Below the pieces are notes generated by a model. The model was not told the origin of the DNA and did not search any database. It saw only the letters and a program-made list of their open reading frames with translations. Shown here piece after piece: positions 42,103 to 49,944 of a stretch of 64,000 nt of DNA. The DNA comes from Vescimonas cirricatena (lineage in GTDB: Bacteria; Bacillota; Clostridia; Oscillospirales; Oscillospiraceae). The stretch's first letter is position 1. Each line of letters opens with the position of its first letter. The stretch is from contig NZ_JAJEPW010000006.1 of NCBI RefSeq assembly GCF_020687045.1, forward strand, positions 1 to 64,000. Direction: 5' to 3'. The position numbers and the translations under genes were made by a program.

Positions 42103-43197
42103 ATGAAGACCAAGCAAATCATCACCGTGTGCCTGCTGGCGGGCTTTCTGGCGGGCTTCGGCCTGTGGGGCCTGCTGCGGACCCCGGGGGACGTGTCCCA
42201 GGCGGAGCGCCGCCCCCTGGCCCAGTGGCCGGAGCTTACCGTCTCCGGCTTCCTGTCCGGCCAGTATGCCGGCAAGCTGGAGCACGCCGCCGCCGACCAG
42301 TTCCCCCTGCGGGAGCAGTTCCGTACCCTGCGCTCCCTGGTGTCCTATGACCTGCTGGGCCAGCGGGACGTGGACGGGGTGTATCTCTCCGGGGGCTATG
42401 CCGCCAAGCTGGACTTCCCCCTGAACACCGGTTCCGTGGACCGGGCCGCCCAGCGCTTCCAGTATGTGTACGACACCTATCTGGCCGGGACGGAGGCCAA
42501 CGTCTATCTCTCCGTGATCCCGGACAAGGGGTATTTCCTGGCCCCGGCCTCCGGCCGCCCGGCCATGGACTATGACGCCTTGGTGTCCCGGCTGCGGGAG
42601 GGCACGCCGGAGATGACGTATATCGACCTGTTTGACCGGCTGACCCTGGAGGACTATTACCGCACCGACACCCACTGGCGGCAGGAGCGGCTTCCTGCCG
42701 CGGCCCGGTATCTGGCCGCCGCCATGGGGGCGGACGCCGCCGCGGATTACACGGAGGTGACCCTGGACCGCCCCTTCTATGGGGTGTATTCCGGGTACGC
42801 GGCCCTGCCCCTGGCCGGGGAGACCCTGCGCTATCTCACCAACGACACCATCGCCGCCTGCCGGGTCACCAATTATGAGACCGGCGGGGAAGGCCCGGTG
42901 TACGACCTGGAAAAGGCCCGGGGCAGCGACCCGTATGAGCTGTTTCTGTCCGGGTCCGTGTCCCTGCTGACGGTGGAGAGTCCCAACGCCCGGACGGACC
43001 GGGAGCTGGTGATCTTCCGGGATTCCTTCGCCTCCAGCCTGGCCCCGTTGCTGCTGGAGGGCTACAGCAGGGTCACTCTGGTGGATATCCGCTATCTGTC
43101 CCCCACCCAGCTGGGCCGTTATCTGACCTTCACCGATCAGGACGTGCTGTTTCTGTACAGCACCGGTGTGCTGAACAACAGCAGCACCCTGAAATAA
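42103..43197 (+). CDS. DHHW-family (AlgX/AlgJ-like) protein
   Basis: A 364-residue membrane-anchored extracytoplasmic protein with one N-terminal helix. TDTHWRQE carries the DxH catalytic pair of the SGNH-like AlgX/AlgJ/DHHW family, with the Ser in FRDSFASSLAPLL. It is the accepting partner of the MBOAT protein and completes acetyl transfer to the polymer. GAGGAGG precedes the start 10 bp after the MBOAT stop. Confidence 0.9.
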   Translation: MKTKQIITVCLLAGFLAGFGLWGLLRTPGDVSQAERRPLAQWPELTVSGFLSGQYAGKLEHAAADQFPLREQFRTLRSLVSYDLLGQRDVDGVYLSGGYAAKLDFPLNTGSVDRAAQRFQYVYDTYLAGTEANVYLSVIPDKGYFLAPASGRPAMDYDALVSRLREGTPEMTYIDLFDRLTLEDYYRTDTHWRQERLPAAARYLAAAMGADAAADYTEVTLDRPFYGVYSGYAALPLAGETLRYLTNDTIAACRVTNYETGGEGPVYDLEKARGSDPYELFLSGSVSLLTVESPNARTDRELVIFRDSFASSLAPLLLEGYSRVTLVDIRYLSPTQLGRYLTFTDQDVLFLYSTGVLNNSSTLK

Positions 43198-43198
43198 T

Positions 43199-43315
43199 TC
43201 TCAGCTTGTCAAAAAAGCCTTTTTGACAAGCTGAGTGCGGTTTTTCAGAACTTAAAAAGTTCTGAAAAACCTGTGATTGCAAACGAAAGACACCCCTGAT
43301 GGGTTTCTTTCGTAA
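43199..43315. repeat. Array of perfect intergenic hairpins
   Basis: Three hairpins follow the DHHW stop. CTCAGCTTGTC...GACAAGCTGAG (43200-43235); GGTTTTTCAGAACTT-aaa-AAGTTCTGAAAAACC (about 43239-43271); and ACGAAAGA...TCTTTCGT (about 43282-43313). The first may terminate the cluster. The motif GACAAGCTGAG recurs at 9569-9579. The remaining 43316-43420 holds no ORF. Confidence 0.7.
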
Positions 43316-43420
43316 CTATCTTCCTTTCCGATGGCGGAAAATCTCCGAGTTTTTCGACAGTCTCCCCGCCGCCTGCCTCCGCAGGGGCGGTTTTCTCGTT
43401 TACAATTTGTTTACAGAAAA

Positions 43421-43437
43421 GGTCAAAGAAAGTCAAA
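43421..43437 (+). promoter_or_regulatory. CtsR operator 1
   Basis: GGTCAAAGAAAGTCAAA, a direct-repeat CtsR box upstream of the -35. Confidence 0.9.
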
Positions 43438-43445
43438 ATATCCTA

Positions 43446-43473
43446 TTGACATTTTGAAACCCGGTGGTATACT
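43446..43473 (+). promoter_or_regulatory. Sigma-A promoter of ctsR operon
   Basis: TTGACA (43446-43451), a 16-bp spacer and TATACT (43468-43473), bracketed by CtsR boxes. Confidence 0.92.
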
Positions 43474-43482
43474 ATAGCCAAA

Positions 43483-43499
43483 GGTCAAAGAAAGGCAAA
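43483..43499 (+). promoter_or_regulatory. CtsR operator 2
   Basis: GGTCAAAGAAAGGCAAA, at the transcription start; one mismatch from the box consensus. Confidence 0.9.
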
Positions 43500-43539
43500 G
43501 TCAGATAGACCGAATCGAAACAGAAAGGAAGTGAAGGGC

Positions 43540-43989
43540 TTGGGTACATCGGATATGATCGCCCGGTTCATCCAGGCGGAGCTGGAGGAGGCCAACGGGG
43601 TTCTGGAGCTGCAGCGCAGCGACCTGGCCCAACGCTTTGGCTGCGTCCCCAGCCAGATCAATTATGTGATGTCCACCCGGTTTTCTCCGGAGCACGGCTA
43701 CATTGTGGAGTCGCGCCGGGGCGGCGGGGGCTACATCCGCATCACCCGGGTGCAGGTGGATCGCCACACGCTTTTGATGCACGTCATCAACTCCGTGGGC
43801 GATACGCTGGACCTGGCCAGCGCCCGGGCCATTCTTTCAAACCTGGTCCAATCCCAGGCGGTGGAGCGGAACGTGGCGCAGACCCTTCTGTGGGCCGTGT
43901 CCGACAATTCCCTCCGCTCCGTTCCCAAGGACCGGCGGGACGATCTCCGGGCCAGTATTTTCAAGCAGGTGCTGATCCACCTGGTTTGA
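43540..43989 (+). CDS. ctsR: Transcriptional repressor CtsR
   Basis: A 149-residue class III heat-shock repressor. The winged helix contains RSDLAQRFGCVPSQINYVMS and the wing ESRRGGGGYIRI, both diagnostic. The TTG start at 43540 gives MGTSDMIARF, aligned with other CtsR proteins and with AAGGAA at a normal distance; the GTG at 43531 would be too close. It represses its own operon through the two boxes and is released on heat stress. Confidence 0.95.
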   Translation: MGTSDMIARFIQAELEEANGVLELQRSDLAQRFGCVPSQINYVMSTRFSPEHGYIVESRRGGGGYIRITRVQVDRHTLLMHVINSVGDTLDLASARAILSNLVQSQAVERNVAQTLLWAVSDNSLRSVPKDRRDDLRASIFKQVLIHLV

Positions 43990-44013
43990 GTTTTCAATAA
44001 GGAGGCAATCATT

Positions 44014-44460
44014 ATGAAATGTCAGAACTGCGGAAAGAACGAAGCAACGTTTTACTATAAGAGCAACATCAACGGCCGGGTCATGGAGAGCCATCTGTGC
44101 CCCGAATGCGCCCGTCAGCTGGGCCTGGTGCAGGATATGCGCCGCCCCATGATGAGCAGCTTCTGGGACGATGACGATTTCTTCACCCGTCCCTTCCGGA
44201 TGCTGGAGCCCCTGCTGGGCGGCTTCGGTAGCCGCCTGCTGACGGAGTTCCCGGAACCCGTGGACGTGACCCAGCAGGCCCGCCGCGCGGCGGAGGAGCC
44301 CCGGGAGGACAACCTGGTCCAGGGCGATGAGCGGGAGAAGCTCAGCCGCCAGCGCCAGCGCAACGCCCTGGAGACCCAGCTGCGCCACGCCGTGGAAACC
44401 GAGAACTTCGAGGAAGCCGCTAAGCTCCGGGACCAGCTGCGGTCCCTGCCCCAGGCGTAA
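44014..44460 (+). CDS. mcsA: McsA, UVR-domain activator of the Clp system
   Basis: 148 residues with two CxxC zinc motifs (CQNCG near residue 3, CPEC near 30) and a C-terminal UVR helix pair (ETENFEEAAKLRDQLRSL). In Bacillus McsA works with the arginine kinase McsB to mark proteins and inactivate CtsR. Here mcsB is absent between mcsA and clpC, so McsA must act with CtsR/ClpC directly or with a distant McsB. AAGGAGG precedes the ATG. Confidence 0.92.
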   Translation: MKCQNCGKNEATFYYKSNINGRVMESHLCPECARQLGLVQDMRRPMMSSFWDDDDFFTRPFRMLEPLLGGFGSRLLTEFPEPVDVTQQARRAAEEPREDNLVQGDEREKLSRQRQRNALETQLRHAVETENFEEAAKLRDQLRSLPQA

Positions 44461-44495
44461 GCGTTACGCCGATCAACCGAAAGGAAGTGTAAACT

Positions 44496-46958
44496 ATGAT
44501 GGAAAATAAATTCACCCCCCGTGCGGAGGAATCCCTGCGGCTGGCCCAGGAGGCCGCCGAGGAAATGGGCCACGGCTATGTGGGCAGCGAGCACCTGCTG
44601 CTGGGCCTGATGCGTGAGGAGGAGGGCATTGCCCACCGCGTCCTGGAGGAAGCGGGCCTCACCGATGATATGATCTGCGATGTGCTGCATCGCAGCGTGG
44701 GCACCGGCCTTTCCGGCGCGGCTCCCTCCCAGGGGCTGACCCCCCGGGCCAAGAGCGCCGTGGAGCTGGCCGTGTCCGAAGCGTCCCGCACCGGCGCGGG
44801 CTACATTGGTACCGAGCATCTGCTGATGGGCCTGCTGCGTGAGGGCAACAATATGGCCATCCGGGTGCTGCGCACCGTGGGCATCGACCCCAAGAAGCTG
44901 TACAGCGCCGTGGTGAAAAAGATCAACGAAGCGCCCCGGGCCGCAGCCGCCGCAGGCGGCAATTCCGCCGCTCCCTCCCGGGAGGACGGCAAGAAGGGCG
45001 GCGCTCTGGCGGAGTTTACCCGCGATTTGACCGAGGCCGCCCGCAGCGGGAAGCTGGACCCTGTCATCGGCCGGGAAAAGGAGATCGCCCGGGTCATCCA
45101 GATCCTGTCCCGCCGCACCAAGAACAACCCCGTGCTGATCGGTGAGCCCGGCGTGGGCAAAACCGCCATCGCCGAGGGCCTGGCCCAGCGCATCGTGGCC
45201 GCCGACGTGCCCGAGGACCTGCTGGACAAGCGGGTCCTGTCCCTGGACCTGTCCGGCATGGTGGCCGGTACCAAGTACCGGGGCGAGTTTGAGGAGCGCA
45301 TCAAGAACACCATCAACGAGGTGAAGAAGGCCGGCAACGTCATCCTGTTCATCGACGAGCTGCACACCATCGTGGGCGCAGGCTCCGCCGAGGGCGCGGT
45401 GGACGCCGCCAACATCCTCAAGCCTGCTCTGTCCCGGGGCGAGATCCGGGTCATCGGCGCCACCACCCTCAACGAGTACCGCAAGTACATTGAGAAGGAC
45501 GCCGCCCTGGAGCGCCGGTTCCAGCCCATCACCGTGGGCGAGCCCTCTCCCGAGGCCACGCTGGAGATCCTGAAGGGCTTGCGGGACAAGTATGAGGCCC
45601 ACCATCACCTGACCATCACCGACGGGGCCCTGGAGGCCGCCGTGCGGCTGTCCCGCCGGTATATCAACGACCGTTTCCTGCCGGACAAGGCCATCGACCT
45701 GATGGACGAGGCCGCCAGCCAGGTGCGTATGTCCGCCGAGTCCGCCTCCCCCGATCTGAAGGATCTGGAGGAGAAGATCGCCGCCCTGCACCGGGAGAAG
45801 GAGGAGGCCGTCACCGCCCAGGACTTCGAGAAGGCCGCCCAGCTGCGGGATATCGAGAAGGACTATCAGGAGCAGGTGGAAATTGAGCGCGACAAGTGGC
45901 ACAAGCAGATGTCCGCCAACCGCGGCACCGTCACCGAGGACGACATCGCCAAGGTGGTGGCCGGCTGGACCGGCATTCCCGTCACCCGCCTGACGGAAGA
46001 CGAAAGCCAGCGGCTGCTGCAGCTGGAGAAGGTCCTGCATGAGCGGGTGGTGGGCCAGGACGAGGCCGTGGCCGCCGTGGCCAAGGCCATCCGCCGCAGC
46101 CGTGTGGGTCTGAAGGATCCCAAGCGGCCCATCGGCTCCTTCCTGTTCCTGGGCCCCACTGGCGTTGGCAAGACCGAGCTGTGCAAGACCCTGGCCGAGG
46201 CCATGTTCGGCGACGAGAATGCCATGATCCGCATCGACATGTCCGAGTACATGGAGAAGCACACGGTGTCCCGTCTGGTGGGTTCGCCTCCCGGATACGT
46301 GGGTCACGAGGAGGGCGGCCAGCTGACGGAAAAGGTGCGCCGTAAGCCCTATTCCGTGGTGCTGTTCGACGAGATCGAGAAGGCCCACCCCGATGTGTGG
46401 AACATCCTGCTGCAAATTCTGGAGGATGGCATTGTCACCGACTCCCAGGGCCGCCGGGTGGACTTCAAGAACACCATCATCGTCATGACCTCCAACGTGG
46501 GGGCCAAGAATATTACCGCCGCCGACACGCCTCTGGGCTTTGACGGCAGCGGTGAGGCGGCCAAGCGCACCGAGGAGGAGCGGTTTGCACGCATCAAGGA
46601 CGCCGTTATGGCGGAGCTGCGCCAGACCTTCCGTCCGGAGTTCCTGAACCGTATCGACGAGATCATCGTGTTCCACCAGCTGACGGAGGAGAACATCCGC
46701 AGCATCGCCCGCCGGATGCTGGATACCATCGGCAGCCGCATGGCCGCCCAGGGCATCACCCTCCAGGCGGACGACGATGCCGTGGCCGCTCTGGCCAAGG
46801 ACGGCTTCGATTCCCGCTACGGCGCCCGTCCCCTGCGCCGCACCCTCCAGAATGAAGTGGAGGACGTGGTGGCCGAACAGATGCTGGATGGTCAGCTGAA
46901 GTCCGGCGACACCGCCCACGTCCGTCTGAAGGACGACAAGGTGGTCATCGAAAAGTAA
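44496..46958 (+). CDS. clpC: ATP-dependent Clp protease ATPase subunit ClpC
   Basis: A 820-residue Hsp100 unfoldase. It has an N-terminal double Clp repeat (1-145), AAA1 with GEPGVGKTAIAEG and VILFIDELH, and a middle UVR-containing coiled coil (TAQDFEKAAQLRDIEKD). AAA2 has GPTGVGKTELCKTLAEAMFG and VVLFDEIEKAH. It feeds substrates to ClpP. Two tandem ATGs allow starts at 44496 or 44499. It is the last gene of the CtsR-controlled operon. Confidence 0.97.
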   Translation: MMENKFTPRAEESLRLAQEAAEEMGHGYVGSEHLLLGLMREEEGIAHRVLEEAGLTDDMICDVLHRSVGTGLSGAAPSQGLTPRAKSAVELAVSEASRTGAGYIGTEHLLMGLLREGNNMAIRVLRTVGIDPKKLYSAVVKKINEAPRAAAAAGGNSAAPSREDGKKGGALAEFTRDLTEAARSGKLDPVIGREKEIARVIQILSRRTKNNPVLIGEPGVGKTAIAEGLAQRIVAADVPEDLLDKRVLSLDLSGMVAGTKYRGEFEERIKNTINEVKKAGNVILFIDELHTIVGAGSAEGAVDAANILKPALSRGEIRVIGATTLNEYRKYIEKDAALERRFQPITVGEPSPEATLEILKGLRDKYEAHHHLTITDGALEAAVRLSRRYINDRFLPDKAIDLMDEAASQVRMSAESASPDLKDLEEKIAALHREKEEAVTAQDFEKAAQLRDIEKDYQEQVEIERDKWHKQMSANRGTVTEDDIAKVVAGWTGIPVTRLTEDESQRLLQLEKVLHERVVGQDEAVAAVAKAIRRSRVGLKDPKRPIGSFLFLGPTGVGKTELCKTLAEAMFGDENAMIRIDMSEYMEKHTVSRLVGSPPGYVGHEEGGQLTEKVRRKPYSVVLFDEIEKAHPDVWNILLQILEDGIVTDSQGRRVDFKNTIIVMTSNVGAKNITAADTPLGFDGSGEAAKRTEEERFARIKDAVMAELRQTFRPEFLNRIDEIIVFHQLTEENIRSIARRMLDTIGSRMAAQGITLQADDDAVAALAKDGFDSRYGARPLRRTLQNEVEDVVAEQMLDGQLKSGDTAHVRLKDDKVVIEK

Positions 46959-46959
46959 A

Positions 46960-46995
46960 AATCATGCCCGGCGGCAAAAGCCGCCGGGCATGATT
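46960..46995. terminator. Bidirectional terminator between clpC and pepT
   Basis: AATCATGCCCGGCGGC-aaaa-GCCGCCGGGCATGATT, with ATTTTTACTTTT on the minus strand. A second hairpin-like CCAAAAGAGCAAAGCCCTTTTTG lies just after it. Confidence 0.85.
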
Positions 46996-47036
46996 AACTG
47001 TCCCAAAAGAGCAAAGCCCTTTTTGAACAAAGTGTT

Positions 47037-48242
47037 TTACGCCTTCACCAGCTCCACCAGCACCTGCACCATCTTTTCCATGGACGGCACGGGGATGAAC
47101 TCATGGACGCCGTGGAAGTTTGCACCGCCGGTGCACAGGTTGGGGCAGGGAATGTCCCGCTCCCAGGAGAGCCGCGCCCCGTCGGTGCCGCCCCGGATGG
47201 GAACGATTACCGGCTCCACGCCCACGGCCTCCATGGCGGCCTTGGCGTTTTCGATCAGCTCCATATGGGGCCGGATCTTCTCCTTCATGTTGTAATAGCT
47301 GTCCTTCATGTCCAGGCGGAAGGTGCCCTGGCCCCACTGATCGTTCAGATAGGCGGTCAGCCGCTCCACAAAGGCCTTCCGGGCGTTGAACTTCTCCAGG
47401 TCGTGGTCCCGGATGATGGCGTGCAGCACCACCTGGCTCTCGTTTCCGGCCAGGTCCGTCACATGGTAGAAGCCCTCGTAGCCCTCCGTGTGGGCGGGAG
47501 CCTCCGCCGCAGGCAGCAGGGAGATGAACTGGTTGGCCAGCAGGATGGCATTTTTCATCTTGTTCTTGGCGGAGCCGGGATGGATGTTCACGCCCTCCAC
47601 CGTCAGGGTCACGGCGGCGGCATTGAAGTTCTCGTACTCGATCTCCCCCAGCTCGCCGCCGTCCACGGTGTAGGCCGCCTGGGCGGGGAACTTTTCCGGA
47701 TCAAAGTGATCGGCGCCCTTGCCCACCTCCTCGTCGGGGGTGAAGCACACGGCGATGGCCCGGTGCGGGACCTCCGGATGGGCCAGCAGGTATTCGCAGG
47801 CGGTGACGATCTCCGCCACGCCGGCCTTGTCGTCGGCTCCCAGCAGGGTGGTGCCGTCGGTGACGATCAGCTCCTGGCCGATGTACCGCTCCAGGAAGGG
47901 GAAGTCCTTCACCTTCAGGCTCCCGGCCTTCTTCAAGGGCAGGTCCCCGCCCTGATAGGTGACGATCTCCGGATGGATGTCCGCCCCGCTGACGGCGGGG
48001 GAGGTGTCCATGTGGGCGATGAGGCCCAGGGCCGGAGCCTGGCACCCGGGGGTGGCGGGCAGCAGGGCATACACATAGCCGTTGTCGTCCATGTGGGCCC
48101 CCTCCAGGCCCAGCTCTGCCAGCTCCTGGGCCAGATACCGGCCCAGAACCTTCTGGTGGTCGGTGGTGGGGACGGTGTCCGACGTCTCGCTGGAGGTGGT
48201 GTCGAAGGACACATATTTCAGAAAACGCTGGGTAACTTCCAT
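47037..48242 (-). CDS. pepT: Peptidase T (tripeptide aminopeptidase)
   Basis: A 401-residue M20-family zinc exopeptidase that frees the N-terminal residue of tripeptides. Zinc ligands lie in GLIAHMDTSPAVSG, LLGADDKAGVAEI and CFTPDEEVGKGADHFD, and late in GGANFHGVHEFI. The start at 48242 has GGAGGG. It is monocistronic with its own promoter. Confidence 0.96.
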   Translation of the reverse strand: MEVTQRFLKYVSFDTTSSETSDTVPTTDHQKVLGRYLAQELAELGLEGAHMDDNGYVYALLPATPGCQAPALGLIAHMDTSPAVSGADIHPEIVTYQGGDLPLKKAGSLKVKDFPFLERYIGQELIVTDGTTLLGADDKAGVAEIVTACEYLLAHPEVPHRAIAVCFTPDEEVGKGADHFDPEKFPAQAAYTVDGGELGEIEYENFNAAAVTLTVEGVNIHPGSAKNKMKNAILLANQFISLLPAAEAPAHTEGYEGFYHVTDLAGNESQVVLHAIIRDHDLEKFNARKAFVERLTAYLNDQWGQGTFRLDMKDSYYNMKEKIRPHMELIENAKAAMEAVGVEPVIVPIRGGTDGARLSWERDIPCPNLCTGGANFHGVHEFIPVPSMEKMVQVLVELVKA

Positions 48243-48275
48243 GATGGTTTCCCTCCGTAAATTGGATTTGCCCCC

Positions 48276-48305
48276 AGTATAACACACCCGCCGCCCCGCC
48301 GTCAA
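48276..48305 (-). promoter_or_regulatory. Sigma-A promoter of pepT
   Basis: Minus-strand TTGACG (48305-48300), an 18-bp spacer and TATACT (48281-48276). Confidence 0.75.
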
Positions 48306-48354
48306 TCCGGGGGAAGCCGTCCCGGGACAAAGAGGGACGTCCCGGGCAGGGCCG

Positions 48355-48384
48355 GTTTTGTCCCGGGCGGAAGCGGGACAAAAC
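48355..48384. repeat. Perfect inverted repeat between pepT and tsaD
   Basis: GTTTTGTCCCG-ctcggaag-type loop-CGGGACAAAAC; related GTCCCGGG blocks lie at 48319-48346. Function unknown. Confidence 0.5.
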
Positions 48385-48403
48385 GAAACAGGCAGATCCG
48401 TGC

Positions 48404-48445
48404 AAAGCGCCCCCGGCGGAAATCCGCCGGGGGCGCTTTTTCTCA
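48404..48445. terminator. Terminator hairpin at the end of tsaD
   Basis: AAAGCGCCCCCGGCGGA and its complement (48404-48440), with TTTTTCTC on the plus strand and a short T-tract on the minus strand, where tsaD ends. Confidence 0.7.
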
Positions 48446-49459
48446 ATAGAAGATGTCGTCCAGCTCCATGGTGGCGTAGGCGTTCAGGTCCAGCCCCGCC
48501 CGGCGGCCCGCCAGATACTCATAGTATCCCTGGGCCCCGATCATGGCGCCGTTGTCGCCGCACAGCCGCAGGGGCGGCAGGTACAGGCGGTACCCGGCCT
48601 TTTCACAGGCCCTCTCCAGGTCTCCCCGGATGATGGTGTTGGCGGCCACCCCTCCGGCGGCCACGATGCACCGGCGGCCCCGGAGACGGGCGGCCTCCAT
48701 GGCCCGGGGCACCAGCTCGTCGGACACCGCCTGGTTGAAGTCATGGGCCAGGGCGGCGGCGTCCAGAGGCTCCCCCTTCTGCTGGGCGTTGTGGGCCAGG
48801 TTCACCACGGCGGTTTTCAGGCCCGAGAAGCTCATGTCCAGGGGCGCACTCTCCACATGGGCCCGGGGCAGGACGTATTTCCCGCCCGGTGACCGGGCGG
48901 CCAGCTGGTCCATGGGCTCCCCGCCGGGGTACGGCAGGCCCAGCACCCGGGCGGCCTTGTCGAAGCACTCCCCTGCCGCGTCGTCCCGGGTGGCACCCAG
49001 GACCTCCATATCCGTGTAGCCCTTCACGTCCACGATCAGGGTGTTGCCGCCGGACATGGCCAGGGCCAGAAACGGCGGCTCCAGCTCCGGAAAGGCCAGA
49101 TAATTGGCGGCGATGTGGCCCCGGACGTGGTGCACCGGAATCAGGGGCACCCCCAGGGCATAGGCGGCGGACTTGGCGAAGCTGACCCCCACCAGCACCG
49201 CGCCGATAAGGCCCGGGGCGTAGGTCACGGCCACGGCGTCAATGTCCCGCCGGGTCAGGCCCGCCTCCCGCAGCGCCTGGTCCGACAGCCCGGCAATGGC
49301 CTCCACGTGCTTCCGGGAGGCGATCTCCGGCACCACGCCGCCATACAGCGCGTGCATATCCGCCTGGGACAAAATGGCATCCGACAGCACCGTCCGCCCG
49401 TCCCGCACCACCGCCGCAGCGGTCTCGTCGCAGGAGGATTCAAATGCTAAAATATTCAC
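48443..49459 (-). CDS. tsaD: tRNA N6-threonylcarbamoyladenosine transferase TsaD
   Basis: A 338-residue ASKHA-fold enzyme that transfers threonylcarbamoyl to A37 of ANN-decoding tRNAs. ESSCDETAAAVV lies at the N-terminus, metal ligands are in HHVRGHIAANYL, and AMSGGNTLIVDV and DMSFSGLKTAVV follow. Its ATG overlaps the rimI stop by four bases. tsaB and tsaE, usual neighbours, are not in this operon. Confidence 0.97.
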   Translation of the reverse strand: MNILAFESSCDETAAAVVRDGRTVLSDAILSQADMHALYGGVVPEIASRKHVEAIAGLSDQALREAGLTRRDIDAVAVTYAPGLIGAVLVGVSFAKSAAYALGVPLIPVHHVRGHIAANYLAFPELEPPFLALAMSGGNTLIVDVKGYTDMEVLGATRDDAAGECFDKAARVLGLPYPGGEPMDQLAARSPGGKYVLPRAHVESAPLDMSFSGLKTAVVNLAHNAQQKGEPLDAAALAHDFNQAVSDELVPRAMEAARLRGRRCIVAAGGVAANTIIRGDLERACEKAGYRLYLPPLRLCGDNGAMIGAQGYYEYLAGRRAGLDLNAYATMELDDIFY

Positions 49460-49920
49460 TGGTCATCCTCCTCAAAGGTCCGGGTCAGGATCAGGGCGTC
49501 CTCCTTGGGCAGGTCATAGTAGTTCCGGCGGCGTCCGGCCTCCCGGAAGCCGAACCGGGTATACAGGGCGATGGCGGCGGCGTTGCTGGGCCGCACCTCT
49601 AAGGTCAAAAACGCCAGATGGTTGGCCCGGGCAAAGCGCAGGAACACGTCCAGGAGCTTTCCCGCCGCGCCCCGGCGGCGATACGGGGGAAACACCGCCA
49701 CATTGGTGATGTACCCCTCGTCGGCGGCCACCAGCAGCCCGGCATAGCCGATCACCTGGCCGGTGGCGGCGTCCTCCGCCACTAAAAAGGCGGCGCATTG
49801 GTTGTCCAGCTCCTCGGCCAGCATCTTCCGGGACCAGGGCCGGGAGAAGCAGGTGCGCTCCAGCTGCTCCAGGGCGTCCAGATGGTCCGCCGTCATGGGT
49901 ACGATTCTGATGTTGTTCAT
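49456..49920 (-). CDS. rimI: Ribosomal protein S18-alanine N-acetyltransferase RimI
   Basis: A 154-residue GNAT enzyme. The acetyl-CoA loop is VFPPYRRRGAAGKLL, followed by LTLEVRPSNAAAIALYTRFG, the RimI signature. GAGGG precedes the ATG. It lies between glmS (24 bp upstream) and tsaD. Confidence 0.93.
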   Translation of the reverse strand: MNNIRIVPMTADHLDALEQLERTCFSRPWSRKMLAEELDNQCAAFLVAEDAATGQVIGYAGLLVAADEGYITNVAVFPPYRRRGAAGKLLDVFLRFARANHLAFLTLEVRPSNAAAIALYTRFGFREAGRRRNYYDLPKEDALILTRTFEEDDQ

Positions 49921-49944
49921 AATTCCCTCGGTGTATTGCGATTT

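Noticed and set aside
44115..46919. Minus-strand open frame of over 900 codons opposite clpC
   Set aside because: Antisense shadow of clpC produced by its GC-rich third positions.
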